From Pseudonocardia cypriaca (GTDB taxonomy: Bacteria > Actinomycetota > Actinomycetes > Mycobacteriales > Pseudonocardiaceae): DNA of 64,000 nt. How positions within the stretch are numbered: the stretch's first letter is position 1; the number at the start of each line of letters is the position of its first letter. A program made the translations under genes and the position numbers. The DNA lies in contig NZ_VFPH01000003.1 of NCBI RefSeq assembly GCF_006717045.1, positions 1,302,001 through 1,366,000 of the forward strand, given 5' to 3'. The notes beneath the pieces were generated by a model that did not search any database, was not told where the DNA came from, and saw nothing but the letters and a program-made list of their open reading frames with translations. This document shows positions 41,136-50,279 of the stretch, in pieces.

Positions 41136-42821
41136 TCAGGACGGCCGGGTGTCAGCTGACGCGTCGAGCCAGACCGCCACGTCCACCGGTAGCGTCCCGT
41201 CGGTCGGGAGCGGCCCGCTCGCGAGCAACACCTCGGCGCCGGGCGGGAGCGGGACCGACGCCGGCGACAGGTTCACCCAGCAGCTGAAACCGGAGCCCCG
41301 CGAGAACGCGAGCACGCCCGGCGCGCTCGGCAGCCAGTTCAGCTCCCCGTCGCCGAGCTCCGCGTGCGCGCGGCGCAGCGCAAGTGCCTGCCGGTACAAC
41401 CCGAGCATGGAGTCGGGGTCCCGCTCCTGCAGTTCGACGGTGACCGTGGCGAAGTCTGCAGGCTGCGGGAGCCACGGCTGCGCGGACGTGCCTTCTGGGC
41501 TGAACCCGAACGGCGGCGCGGTGCCGGACCAGGGCAGTGGCACTCGAGAACCGTCGCGGCCGCGGTCGGTGTGCCCTGAACGGACCCAGGTCGGGTCCTG
41601 CAGGGTGTCCTCGGGTAGGTCCTCGATCTCCCAGAGGCCCAGCTCGTCGCCCTGGTAGACGTAGGCGCCCCCGGGTAGCGCGAACATCAGCAGCGCGGCG
41701 GCCCGTGCGCGGCGCACGCCGAGCTGGCGGTCGAGCGTCTCGATCGGCGGCAGGTCCACCAGCTGGAAGGCGCCCGGGATGAACGGGCGACCCAACCGCG
41801 ACACGTGCCGCACCACGTCGTGGTTGGACAGCACCCAGGTGGCGGGGGCACCCACCGCCGTGACCGCCCCGATCGAGTCGTCGATCGTCTGTCGCAGGGC
41901 GTCGGCGTCCCACGGGATCCGCAGGAAGTCGAAGTTGAACGCGGTGTGCAACTCGTCGGAGCGCACGTAGCGGGCGAGCCGGTGGGGTGCATCGAAGACC
42001 CACGCTTCCGCGACGAACACGCGCGGGTCCGGGTAGGAGTCGGCGATCTTCCGCCAGGCGCGGTAGATCTCGTGCACCTCGTCGAGGTCCCAGTGCGGGT
42101 GCCCCGGCCGGCCGGGCGGAGGCAGGGGGTCCCCCTCGGCGAGCCCGATGTCGGGCATGCTCTCGCTCTTGGCCAGCCCGTGCGCGACGTCGATGCGGAA
42201 CCCGTCGACACCGCGGTCGAACCAGAACCGCAGGATCGACTCGAACTCCGCGTGCACCCGTTCGTCCGCCCAGTTCAGGTCCGGCTGCCCGGCGTCGAAC
42301 AGGTGCAGGTACCACTCGCCGTCCGGGGTGCGAGTCCACGCAGGACCGCCGAACACGCTGCGCCAGTCGTTGGGCGGCAGCTCGCCGTCCGGGCCGCGGC
42401 CTGCCCGGAAGTGGTACCGGCCCCGTTCCGGGGAACCGGGCGGGCTCGCGAGCGCCGCCCGGAACCACGGGTGCTGGTCGGAGGTGTGGTTGGGCACGAT
42501 GTCGAGCAGTACCCGCAGCCCGAGCGCGTGCGCCTCCTCGATCAGCGCGAACGCTTCCTCGGTGGTGCCGAACACCGGCTCGATCCCTCGGTAGTCGGCG
42601 ACGTCGTACCCGCCGTCCGCCATCGGCGACGGATACCAGGGGTTGATCCACAACGCGTCGACGCCGAGGCCTCGCAGGTAGCTCAGCCGTGCGCGGATAC
42701 CGGCGATGTCGCCGATCCCGTCACCGTTGCCGTCCGCGAAGCTGCGGAGGTAGATCTGGTAGACGACCGCGTCCCGCCACCAGCCCCGCACCGCGTCCTG
42801 CTCTTCAACCGGCGTGCTCAT
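41136..42821 (-). CDS. GH13 alpha-glucosidase (oligo-1,6-glucosidase/maltase type)
   Basis: 561 residues. (beta/alpha)8 barrel with all GH13 conserved regions: DIVPNHTS (107-114), nucleophile Asp211 in GFRIDVAH, acid/base Glu272 in VFVAEAW, and Asp335 in LSNHDVVRH. Opening WWRDAVVYQIYLRSFADGNGDG (split) is that of alpha-glucosidases such as AglA. No signal peptide: cytoplasmic hydrolysis of maltose/isomaltose-type oligosaccharides. ATG at 42821 follows GGAGCGGGGGCAG. No sugar transporter or LacI regulator is adjacent. Confidence 0.9.
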   Translation of the reverse strand: MSTPVEEQDAVRGWWRDAVVYQIYLRSFADGNGDGIGDIAGIRARLSYLRGLGVDALWINPWYPSPMADGGYDVADYRGIEPVFGTTEEAFALIEEAHALGLRVLLDIVPNHTSDQHPWFRAALASPPGSPERGRYHFRAGRGPDGELPPNDWRSVFGGPAWTRTPDGEWYLHLFDAGQPDLNWADERVHAEFESILRFWFDRGVDGFRIDVAHGLAKSESMPDIGLAEGDPLPPPGRPGHPHWDLDEVHEIYRAWRKIADSYPDPRVFVAEAWVFDAPHRLARYVRSDELHTAFNFDFLRIPWDADALRQTIDDSIGAVTAVGAPATWVLSNHDVVRHVSRLGRPFIPGAFQLVDLPPIETLDRQLGVRRARAAALLMFALPGGAYVYQGDELGLWEIEDLPEDTLQDPTWVRSGHTDRGRDGSRVPLPWSGTAPPFGFSPEGTSAQPWLPQPADFATVTVELQERDPDSMLGLYRQALALRRAHAELGDGELNWLPSAPGVLAFSRGSGFSCWVNLSPASVPLPPGAEVLLASGPLPTDGTLPVDVAVWLDASADTRPS

Positions 42822-42916
42822 CTGCCCCCGCTCCAAGCAGCCGACCTGATCGATCGCCGCGCGGTCATCGTCACAGGCTGTCGTCCACTGTCAAGTGACC
42901 ACGGGCGTCCGGTCCC

Positions 42917-43267
42917 TCAGGCGTCCTTCTTCCACTCGATGATCTGGAGGTAGTTGCCGTCGGGGTCGGCGAAGGTGCCGAACCGGCCCTTCTCCCGGTC
43001 CTCGACCGAGATCCACTCCGCGCCGGCCGCGTTCAGCTGGGCCTCCACGGCGTCGAAGTCGTCGACGTGGAAGTTGATGATCGCGCGGCCCGGTTGGTCG
43101 TTCTTCGCCTCGACGTCGTCGCGCCCGTCGATGACCAGCAGGAAGCCGCCCAGGTCGATCGCGCCCTCGCCGGTGGACTCCGGCGCCAGCGCCTTCGCGT
43201 ACCACGCCCGCAGCTCGGTGGGACGGGTCGTGCCGAGCAGCATGCTGCCGGGCTTCAGGGTCGTCAT
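42917..43267 (-). CDS. VOC (glyoxalase/bleomycin resistance) family protein
   Basis: 116 residues, one beta-alpha-beta-beta-beta pair. C-terminal GTFADPDGNYLQIIEW with Glu is the normal metal-ligand strand; the N-terminal His/Glu ligand position is not obvious, so metal binding is uncertain. VOC proteins include glyoxalases, dioxygenases and antibiotic binders; function unknown. Downstream of, and 43 bases from, the atypical SDR gene on the same strand; probably one transcript. Confidence 0.82.
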   Translation of the reverse strand: MTTLKPGSMLLGTTRPTELRAWYAKALAPESTGEGAIDLGGFLLVIDGRDDVEAKNDQPGRAIINFHVDDFDAVEAQLNAAGAEWISVEDREKGRFGTFADPDGNYLQIIEWKKDA

Positions 43268-43310
43268 GTCGAATCTCCTCGTCGTCGTGGGGTCGGTTCA
43301 GAGCCGGAAC

Positions 43311-44120
43311 TCAGTCCACGAGTGCGCCGGCGGACAGGTTGGCGACCGTTCCGGTCATGGCTCCAGCGCGATCCGAGGCCAGGAACGCGGCCGTCTCCGC
43401 GATCTCGGAGAGCGTGGGCAGCCTCTTCAGGAGGGTCCCCTGCGCCATCCCGTTCTCGAAGAACTCCTGGACCGACTGCCCGGCCGCCGCCGCGGACCGT
43501 GTGAAGAGGTCCTTGGTGTAGGAACCCGCTGCCGGCGCATCGACGACGGCGTGCGGACGGATGTCGACGACCCGGATGTTGCTCGGTGCCAGCTCCGCGG
43601 CCAGCAGCCGCGAGAACGCCTCCTTGCCGGCGGCGCTCACGCCGTGCCCCAGGATGCCGCCCACGGCCAGCTTGGCACCCGGTTCGGACAGGGTCAGGAC
43701 GACGCCGGGACGCTCGCGACCCATGTGCCGCGCCACGGCCTTGCTCGTGATGAACAGCGTCCGGAGGAAACCGTCGATCGGCCGCATGAACTCTTCCAGC
43801 GAGAGATCCGCCAGCGGCGTTCCCTGGTCGTGCATGACGCTGACGGCGTTGAGCGCGATGTCGATGCTGCCGGCCGTCGCCGCGATCGCCTCGGCGTGCT
43901 CGTCGACCGCCTGTTGGTCGAAGACGTCGACCTGCGCGGTCTCGACCTTTCCGCCCGTGGTGGCGACGTCGTCCGCCACCGCGTCGAGCTTCGCCTGGGT
44001 CCGCCCGGCGATGAAGACGCGCGCGCCTTCCCGGGCGAAGACCCGTGCGACGGCGCCGCCGATGGCGCCCCCGCCGCCGTAGATCACGGCGTTCTTCTTC
44101 TCGAGCAGCAAGCCACTCAT
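43311..44120 (-). CDS. SDR-fold protein lacking the catalytic Tyr-x3-Lys
   Basis: 269-residue Rossmann protein of the short-chain dehydrogenase family. Cofactor loop VIYGGGGAIGGAVARVFA (13-30) followed by FIAGRT, which suggests NADPH. Where normal SDRs have Tyr-x3-Lys, the helix aligned through EAFSRLLAAEL reads HGVSA, so both catalytic residues are changed (His and Ala); Ser in LTLSEPG remains. Ending LSAGALVD replaces the usual VDGG. It may be a pseudoenzyme or use another mechanism. Upstream of the VOC gene, downstream of the MFS gene (34 bases), all on one strand. Confidence 0.8.
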   Translation of the reverse strand: MSGLLLEKKNAVIYGGGGAIGGAVARVFAREGARVFIAGRTQAKLDAVADDVATTGGKVETAQVDVFDQQAVDEHAEAIAATAGSIDIALNAVSVMHDQGTPLADLSLEEFMRPIDGFLRTLFITSKAVARHMGRERPGVVLTLSEPGAKLAVGGILGHGVSAAGKEAFSRLLAAELAPSNIRVVDIRPHAVVDAPAAGSYTKDLFTRSAAAAGQSVQEFFENGMAQGTLLKRLPTLSEIAETAAFLASDRAGAMTGTVANLSAGALVD

Positions 44121-44154
44121 GTGTCCTCCGAGTGTGGGTTGGGTCTTCCGTGGT

Positions 44155-45384
44155 CTAGGCAGGTTCGGGGGTCGCCACCGCGGGCACCGTCGCGTCCGCG
44201 ACCACCGGGGGCTTCAGGAAGCCGGCGGCCCATGCGACCGGGATGGAGATCACCGCGATGATCAGGCCGGTGATCACGGCCGACGAGGCGGAGAAGGTGC
44301 CGATCGCCACGCCACCGGCGAACGCGCCCAACGCGATGCCCACGTTGGCCGCGGACGCGGGCAGCGAGGACGCCAGCTGTGCTCCCGGGCCTGCCAGGAC
44401 CACCACGCGGTACTGCATCGAGGGCACCATGCCCATGGCGAACAGGCCGAAGGCGAGCAGCGCAAGCGCCACGAGCACGGGGATCGTGCCGACGAGGTGG
44501 AGCACCAGCAGGGAGACCGCTACGCCGATGGAGCCGACGACCAGGGTGCGCGCGGCGTTCTGGTCGGCGAACCGGCCGCCTGCGAACGAGCCCGCCGCGG
44601 TGGCCGCACCGTAGGCCAGGAGGAACACGCTGATCACCGCACCGGAGATGCCGGTGACGCTCTCCAGGAACGGCACGATGTACGTGAGGGCCGAGTAGAC
44701 CGCCGCGAACGCCACGACGTTCACGGCCAGCGCGGCGAGCACCCGCGGCGCGAACGCGTACTTGGCCTGGCTGCCCGCGCCGCCACCGGTGCTGGGCATG
44801 GACGGGATCAGCAACAGCGTGGCGATCAGGGCGACCACGCTGAGCACGGCGACCGCCGTGAACGAGCCGCGCCAGCCGAGCACCTGACCGACCAGCGTGC
44901 CCAGCGGCACGCCGAGAGCGGTCGACACGAAGAGCCCGGAGACGACCACGGAGATCGCCCGGCCACCGCGTTCCGGCGGGACGATCGACATCGCCAGCAC
45001 GAAGCCGACGGCCACGAACAGGCCGTGCAGCGCTCCGATGACGGTACGTGCCGCGACGAACAGGCCGAAGCTGGTGGTCAGCACCGGGACCAGCGTGAGG
45101 ACGATGACCAGGACGACCGTGGCGATCAGGATCGTCCGCTTGTCCAGCCTGATCGTCAGCGCGGTCAGGATCGGGCCGCCGATCGCCAGGCCCAACGCGT
45201 AGGCGGCCACCAGTACGCCGGCCGTCGGGATGGGCACCTGGAGGTCGGCGGCGATCAGGTTCAGCAGGCCGACGACGAGCAGCTCGCCGCTGCCCAGCAC
45301 GAACATCCCCAGGAACAGCGTGGCCAGAGCGAGGTTCGTCTTGCTGCGACTCAGCGCGGCCGGCCCAGTACTCGTCTGCATCAT
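44155..45384 (-). CDS. MFS transporter (DHA1, AraJ-like)
   Basis: 409 residues, twelve predicted helices. GMFVLGSGELLVVGLLNLIAADLQ and GVLVAAYALGLAIGGP are the DHA1 hallmarks; RLDKRTILIA is loop 2. Start ATG at 45384 (next ATG adjacent) with GGAGCAGGG upstream. Probably exports a small organic compound. The divergent HxlR regulator shares a short operator region, so expression is likely inducible. With the SDR and VOC genes it may form a small detoxification operon. Confidence 0.87.
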   Translation of the reverse strand: MMQTSTGPAALSRSKTNLALATLFLGMFVLGSGELLVVGLLNLIAADLQVPIPTAGVLVAAYALGLAIGGPILTALTIRLDKRTILIATVVLVIVLTLVPVLTTSFGLFVAARTVIGALHGLFVAVGFVLAMSIVPPERGGRAISVVVSGLFVSTALGVPLGTLVGQVLGWRGSFTAVAVLSVVALIATLLLIPSMPSTGGGAGSQAKYAFAPRVLAALAVNVVAFAAVYSALTYIVPFLESVTGISGAVISVFLLAYGAATAAGSFAGGRFADQNAARTLVVGSIGVAVSLLVLHLVGTIPVLVALALLAFGLFAMGMVPSMQYRVVVLAGPGAQLASSLPASAANVGIALGAFAGGVAIGTFSASSAVITGLIIAVISIPVAWAAGFLKPPVVADATVPAVATPEPA

Positions 45385-45481
45385 CCCTGCTCCATCTCGA
45401 GGAACCCCTCGCGCCGGTCCCTCATCGCTGTCGCGGCCGTCCTGACCCGGCACCGCCGTGGCAGCGAACGGTAGCCAGCTG

Positions 45482-45525
45482 CAGTTGCAAAAGTCAACCA
45501 TCGCTGGTTGCAGAAAACAATCAGT
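45482..45525. promoter_or_regulatory. Operator region between MFS and HxlR genes
   Basis: CAACCA (45495-45500) and TGGTTG (45505-45510) form an inverted repeat with a TCGC spacer; flanking GTTGCAAAA and GTTGCAGAAAAC are direct near-repeats. This AT-richer block is the only palindromic site between the divergent starts and is the likely HxlR target. Confidence 0.5.
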
Positions 45526-45568
45526 ACCTGTGGTAGTTTCACATCAGTTGGACGAGGGGAGGTCCGCC

Positions 45569-46255
45569 ATGCCGACCAGCCGTAGCTATCGCGACTCCTG
45601 CGCGATCGCCCGGGCCCTCGACGTCGTCGGGGAGCGATGGGCCCTGCTCGTCGTCCGCGAGCTGCTACTGGCGCCCCAACGCTTCTCGGAGCTGCGGCAT
45701 GCTCTGCCCCACGTCAGCTCGAACCTGCTCGCAGACCGGCTCCGAGAGCTCGAGCGCAACGGGGTGATCCACCGACCGGCAGCCACGGAAGGGCCGCGGG
45801 CCTACGAGCTGACCGAACGGGGCCGGAAGCTGGAAGCGGTCCTGCTGGCCCTGAGCGACTGGGGGATGGACGCCCCGCAACCCCCGCCGCCGAGCGCGCT
45901 CAGTGCCACGTCGGTGCTGATCTTCCTGCGAAGTGCCGCTCGTCCCGACCCCGCTGCGCCGCCGACGAACTGCCGTCTCGAGCTCGACGGTCGGGTGTGG
46001 ACGGTCCGCCTCGAGTCCGGACGGGTTCAGGTGCAGCCCGGCGAACCTGCGACGGCGGCCGCTTCGCTCCGCACGGACCCCGGGACGCTCAGCGCCCTGC
46101 TGACCGATCCGGCCACCCTCGCGACCGCATGCGCCGACGGCAGCGCGGCCGTCGTAGGAGATCCGTCAGCCATCGAACGGCTGCTGCACTCGGTCACCGA
46201 CGCCACTGCGGGAACCCCCGCCGACCACGAGCACCCGGTGAGTACGGCGCCATGA
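45569..46255 (+). CDS. HxlR family regulator with C-terminal SCP2-like domain
   Basis: 228 residues, ATG at 45569 after GAGGGGAGGT. The N-terminal 100 residues are an HxlR winged helix (CAIARALDVVGERWALLVVREL; FSELRHALPHVSSNLLADRL). Residues ~130-215 resemble an SCP2-type lipid-binding sheet (RLELDGRVWTVRLESGRV; LSALLTDPATLATA), likely the ligand sensor. Divergent from the MFS gene, its probable target. Convergent with the double VOC gene, 7 bases apart. Confidence 0.85.
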   Translation: MPTSRSYRDSCAIARALDVVGERWALLVVRELLLAPQRFSELRHALPHVSSNLLADRLRELERNGVIHRPAATEGPRAYELTERGRKLEAVLLALSDWGMDAPQPPPPSALSATSVLIFLRSAARPDPAAPPTNCRLELDGRVWTVRLESGRVQVQPGEPATAAASLRTDPGTLSALLTDPATLATACADGSAAVVGDPSAIERLLHSVTDATAGTPADHEHPVSTAP

Positions 46256-46262
46256 CCACGTC

Positions 46263-46988
46263 TCAGCTGCCGTCCTCCCAGGTGAAGCAGAACGGCTTGC
46301 CGGCGGGGTCGGCGTAGACCCGCCAGTTGTCCCCGCCGGCGGGCAGCCTCGTCGCACCGATCCCGAGCACCGCCTGCTCCGCCGACTCCAGGTCGGCGCG
46401 CTCGACGAGCAGGTCGAGGTGGACCTGCTGCGGGTGCCCCGGGTCCGGCCACTGCGGCGCGTGGTACTCCTCGACCTGCTGGAACAGGATGGGCCTCTTG
46501 CCGTCCTCGCCGATCATCGCGGCGCCGGGCGCCTCGTAGGTGATCGGTTTGCCGGTCAGCTCGGAGTAGAACGTGCTGAGCACCTTCGCGTCGGGGCAGT
46601 CGAGCATCACGCCCATCACCGTGGTGTTCGGGTCCTCCTCGTGCAGGCAGAGGTCGAACGGGTGGCCGGCCGGGTCGGCGAGGGTGTGCCAGGTGTCGGT
46701 GCGGCGGAGCAGCGTGGCGCCGAGCGCCACCGCCTTCTCGGCGGCCGCGTCGATGTCGGGTACGCGCAGGTCGAGGTGCGCCTGCTGCGGGTGGGCCGGG
46801 TCGGGCCAGCGCGGCGGAACGTGGTCGGGCGCGAGCTGGAACGCGATGCGCCAGCCGTCCGGCGTGAACATCGTGATCCAGTCGTCGTCGGTCCAAGCTC
46901 GTGACCAGCCGGCGAGCGCGGTGTAGAAGTCGGCCTCGGCGCCGATGTCCCGCGCGTCGAACGCCACCGTCTTCAGCTCGGCGATCAT
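46263..46988 (-). CDS. Two-domain VOC family protein
   Basis: 241 residues, two tandem VOC half-barrels (1-118 and 120-241) with parallel features: RWPDPAHPQQAHLDLRV and QWPDPGHPQQVHLDLLV repeat the same segment, and each ends in LADPAGHPFDLC or YADPAGKPFCF. The internal duplication gives a full VOC barrel in one chain, as in the CFP-30B-type proteins. Ligand or substrate unknown. Confidence 0.84.
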   Translation of the reverse strand: MIAELKTVAFDARDIGAEADFYTALAGWSRAWTDDDWITMFTPDGWRIAFQLAPDHVPPRWPDPAHPQQAHLDLRVPDIDAAAEKAVALGATLLRRTDTWHTLADPAGHPFDLCLHEEDPNTTVMGVMLDCPDAKVLSTFYSELTGKPITYEAPGAAMIGEDGKRPILFQQVEEYHAPQWPDPGHPQQVHLDLLVERADLESAEQAVLGIGATRLPAGGDNWRVYADPAGKPFCFTWEDGS

Positions 46989-47051
46989 GTCTCCCCCTCG
47001 TCGGCAACCCCGCCCATCTTCATCCAGGGGTCCGACAGGAGGCGAGCGGTG

Positions 47052-47831
47052 TCACGACAGCCCGCCGTCAACGGTGATCTGCTGGCCGGTGATGTAGGAC
47101 GCGTCATCGGACGCGAGGAACGCGACGACGGCGGCTATCTCCTCGGGTCTGCCGAGCCGCTTCATCGGTGTCGCGTCCGCTGTCCGGCGCATCCGCTCGA
47201 CCATCGCGTCGGGTGGGAGGTAGGTGGGCCCGGACACGTCGATGGCCCCCGGGTTGACGGTGTTCACGCGGATCCGCCGGTGGGCGAGCTCGGCCGCGGT
47301 GGTCCTGGTGAACGACCGGAGCGCGGCTTTGGAAGCCGTGTAGACGCTGGTTCCGGGACGGCGCCAGGCAGGATCGACGGGAGCGAGGCCGCAGAGGACG
47401 ATCGATGCCCCGTCCTCGAGGTGGGGCAGGGCGGCGCGCACGGTGAAGTAGGCGCCTTTGGTGTTGGTGGCGAAGACCTCGTCGAAGAGTTCCTCGGTGA
47501 CGTCGGTCAGGGACGCGAACCTCTTGAGGCCTGCATTGACGAACAGGACGTCGATCGGGCCGAGTGCCCGAGCGACGGTGGCCATGAGGCGGTCGAGGTC
47601 GGCCTCCTCGGTGACGTCGGCGGGAACGGCTATGACGTCATCGCCGATGGAAGCGGCGGCGAGGCGGAGCCGATCGGGGTCACGCGCGCTGATCGCCACG
47701 CGAGCGCCGTCGCGGTGCAGCCTGCGCGCGGTGGCGAGGCCGATACCGCTGCTGGCGCCGGTGACCAGGGCCACCCGGTGGTCGGTGGTGTTCTCGGCGG
47801 GGGCGTCGGGAGACGAGTCCGCTGGCGTCAT
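47052..47831 (-). CDS. SDR family oxidoreductase
   Basis: 259 residues, classical SDR. TGASSGIG (24-31), NAG motif FVNAGL, catalytic Tyr-x3-Lys in SVYTASKAALRSF, ending TGQQITVDGG. ATG at 47831 follows TAGCTT by six bases (leaderless). Residues 1-18 are a Pro/Asp-rich extension. Substrate unknown. Directly repeated TCATGCAAG elements at the promoter suggest control by a specific regulator that is not adjacent. Confidence 0.87.
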   Translation of the reverse strand: MTPADSSPDAPAENTTDHRVALVTGASSGIGLATARRLHRDGARVAISARDPDRLRLAAASIGDDVIAVPADVTEEADLDRLMATVARALGPIDVLFVNAGLKRFASLTDVTEELFDEVFATNTKGAYFTVRAALPHLEDGASIVLCGLAPVDPAWRRPGTSVYTASKAALRSFTRTTAAELAHRRIRVNTVNPGAIDVSGPTYLPPDAMVERMRRTADATPMKRLGRPEEIAAVVAFLASDDASYITGQQITVDGGLS

Positions 47832-47855
47832 GCAAGCAAGCTAGCATCATGCAAG
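47828..47855 (-). promoter_or_regulatory. Promoter with flanking direct repeats upstream of an SDR gene
   Basis: TCATGCAAG is at 47828-47836 and 47847-47855 (19-base period). The minus-strand -10 TAGCTT (47843-47838) lies between them, six bases from the ATG, so one copy overlaps the start codon and the other the region just upstream of the -10. Confidence 0.5.
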
Positions 47856-47880
47856 TTCACGGGATCGGACCGAGGCGCCC

Positions 47881-47914
47881 CGCACGCCTGCGTTCTGCGG
47901 AACGCAGGTGTGCG
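47881..47914 (-). terminator. Stem-loop downstream of the MFS gene
   Basis: CGCACGCCTGCGTTC (47881-47895) pairs with GAACGCAGGTGTGCG (47900-47914), one G-U wobble, loop TGCG. It lies 33 bases past the end of the MFS gene on the minus strand; no U-tract. Confidence 0.6.
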
Positions 47915-47946
47915 CAGCTTCAAGAGGCCCGACGCCCGGCGACTGT

Positions 47947-49365
47947 TCAGGGAGCTGCGGGCGTTCCCGTGACCGGCGCACCGCGTCGGCCCAGCCCGAA
48001 CCAGACGAGTGCGGCGGCGGCGAGCGTCACGACCACGTTCACGATCAGCGCCAGGTGGATCCCGGGCAGCTCGGACGCCTGGGTGGCGGCGATCGCGCTC
48101 AGGACCGGGATGCCGACGGTGATGCCGACCTGCTGGGTCATGGAGGTGAGACCGGTGGCGAGGCCCTGTTCGTCGTCCGGCAGGCCCGAGGTGCCGGTGA
48201 TGGTGTAGGCCACGATGGCCGTGACGTGCCCGAAGAAGCTGATGAACAGCGCGGGGATCAGGAGGGCCAACCCGATGCGCTCTCCGCCGAGGAAGATCAG
48301 CGGGAGCGTGGCGAGCCCCTGCACGGCCATGCCCGCCGTCAGCACCTTGCGGGGGCCGTGGCGGCCGATGGAACGGCCGGCGAACGGGCCTGCGAGCACC
48401 GCCGCCAGGCCCGGTACACCGAAGATCAGACCGGTCACGAGGGGGCTGAGCTCGAGGACGTTCTGGAGGTACAGCGTCAGCATGAAGATCATCGCCGTCT
48501 CCATGCTGAACACGACGAGGCCGGCGAAGTTGCCCCACTTGACGGTCGGGCGGGCGAGGGTGCGGACCGGGGTGAGCGGCGCGGCCGCCCGCCGTTCGAT
48601 CATCCAGAACGCGGCCAGCAGCACCAGGCCGACCACGGCCGCGACGACGCTGCGCTCGATGATCGCGTAGACGACGGCCAGGAGACCGCCGGTCACGGTG
48701 ACCGCACCGGGCAGGTCCAGCTTCACGCGCTCGGGCATGCGGCTCTCGCTGATCACGAACGGGGTGGCCACGAGGATCAGCACGGTGACGGGGACGTTGA
48801 TCAGGAATGCGGCCCGCCAGCTCAGCAGGCTGACCAGCGCGCCGCCGACCAGCGCGCCGATGGTGAAGCCACCGGAGAGCAGCGCGCCGTTGAGGCCGAG
48901 TGCGCGGTCGCGGATCGCACCTTCCGCGAAGGTGGTGGTGAGCAGGGACAACGCTGCGGGGAGCGCCATCGCGGTGGCGAGGCCCTGCAGCGCGCGGGCG
49001 GCCAGCAGTACCTCGGGGGTCGTCGCGAAGCCACCGAGCAACGAGGCCACGGTAAGCACCACCATGCTGGCCATGAACAGCTTGCGGCGGCCGAACAGGT
49101 CCGCGAACCGGCCGAACAGCAGCGCGAAGCCCGCCGACGGCAACGCGTAAGCAGCTGTGATCCACGGCAGCTGGGCCACCTCCATCCCGATGCCGGCGCC
49201 CGTCTCCGGCAACGCGACGTTCAGGATCGAGAAGTCGACGGACACCATGAACCCGGCGCCGAGCAGGACCAGCAGGATGATCCGCTGCTTGCCGCTGAAC
49301 CGCGGCGGCGACATCGCTTCGACGGACACGTGACTCCCCGTTCCTTTCTTCCCGTCGGTGTCCAT
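47947..49365 (-). CDS. MFS transporter, EmrB/QacA (DHA2) type
   Basis: 472 residues, fourteen predicted helices as expected for DHA2 exporters. FMVSVDFSILNVALP in helix 1, LPWITAAYALPSAGFALLFGRFADLFGRR (helix 2 plus loop 2, split), and motif C-like GALLSGGFTIGALVGG. Drug or metabolite/proton antiporter. Start is either ATG at 49365, overlapping the stop of the SDR upstream (TGATG), or GTG at 49329, which has a good GGGGAG site; I keep the longer form with that doubt. Confidence 0.86.
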   Translation of the reverse strand: MDTDGKKGTGSHVSVEAMSPPRFSGKQRIILLVLLGAGFMVSVDFSILNVALPETGAGIGMEVAQLPWITAAYALPSAGFALLFGRFADLFGRRKLFMASMVVLTVASLLGGFATTPEVLLAARALQGLATAMALPAALSLLTTTFAEGAIRDRALGLNGALLSGGFTIGALVGGALVSLLSWRAAFLINVPVTVLILVATPFVISESRMPERVKLDLPGAVTVTGGLLAVVYAIIERSVVAAVVGLVLLAAFWMIERRAAAPLTPVRTLARPTVKWGNFAGLVVFSMETAMIFMLTLYLQNVLELSPLVTGLIFGVPGLAAVLAGPFAGRSIGRHGPRKVLTAGMAVQGLATLPLIFLGGERIGLALLIPALFISFFGHVTAIVAYTITGTSGLPDDEQGLATGLTSMTQQVGITVGIPVLSAIAATQASELPGIHLALIVNVVVTLAAAALVWFGLGRRGAPVTGTPAAP

Positions 49366-50156
49366 CACGCGTTCTTGATCATTCCGCCGTCGACGAGGTA
49401 CTCGTTGCCGGTGATGTTGTTCGGCGACGCCAGGAAGGCGATGAGCCGCGCCACCTCCTCCGGGGTGCTCATCCGTCCGGTCGTCACGCCGAGCCCGCTC
49501 ATCGCCTGCTCCACGAAGGACTCGTGGGAGACGCCCTGCGCCTCCGCCAGGCGGGCCACGAAGCCGTCCGGATCGACCCACACCCCGGTGCTCACCGGTC
49601 CCGGCGACACCGTGATCGCACGGACGCCCCGCGGTCCGAACTGCTCGGCGATCACCTTGGTGAGGGCGCTGAGCGCGGCCTTGGAGACGTTGTAGTCGGC
49701 GGGGCCCGCTGCGAGGGCGCGCGCTCCGACCGACGAGACGTTGATGATCGTGCCCCGGCGCTCGACGAGGCTGGGGAGCGCGGCACGGCTGACCCGCAGC
49801 GCGCTGTAGAAGTGCAGGTCGAAGGTGTGTTCCCACGCGTCGTCCGGCAGCTCGAGCAGGTTGAGCAGGGCGCCCTTGGCGAAGTCGTCCGTGTCGCCGA
49901 CGCCCACGTTGTTGACGAGCAGGTCGATGGCGCCGAGCTCGTGGAGGGCTCCGTCGATGAGCTCGGCCGGCCCTTCCGCGGTGGTGAGGTCGACGGTCAG
50001 GGGCACGGCCCCGGTCTCCTTCAGCCCGGGGGTGATGGTGCGCGAGCCGGTGACCACGCGCATCCCCTCGTCGATCAGGGTGCGGACGACGGCCAGGCCG
50101 ATCCCCTTGCTGCCACCCGTGACGACGGCCGTCTTCCCGGTCAGTTGCAGATCCAT
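49365..50156 (-). CDS. SDR family oxidoreductase
   Basis: 263 residues. TGGSKGIG (13-20), NNVG at about 87-90, catalytic Tyr-x3-Lys in ADYNVSKAALSAL, ending GNEYLVDGGMIKN. Three-step spacing is that of classical SDRs. Its stop overlaps the ATG of the DHA2 exporter, suggesting that a reduced or oxidised product is exported or that both belong to one resistance operon. Substrate unknown. Confidence 0.87.
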   Translation of the reverse strand: MDLQLTGKTAVVTGGSKGIGLAVVRTLIDEGMRVVTGSRTITPGLKETGAVPLTVDLTTAEGPAELIDGALHELGAIDLLVNNVGVGDTDDFAKGALLNLLELPDDAWEHTFDLHFYSALRVSRAALPSLVERRGTIINVSSVGARALAAGPADYNVSKAALSALTKVIAEQFGPRGVRAITVSPGPVSTGVWVDPDGFVARLAEAQGVSHESFVEQAMSGLGVTTGRMSTPEEVARLIAFLASPNNITGNEYLVDGGMIKNA

Positions 50157-50279
50157 TCGGGCACTCCTGTTCCATGGCTGCAGCGAAAGCTGCGCCAGAT
50201 CTGTTTGATGTCGCCGCGGCAGACGTCAGCCGCGATTCCATTGCACGAGCAGCCGGAGCAGAACGAACAGAATCAGTCG

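Noticed and set aside
47857..47946. A plus-strand tail reading GVRSFKRPDARRLFRELRAFP that might be a regulator remnant.
   Set aside because: It coincides with the stem-loop at 47881-47914 and has no supporting upstream domain.
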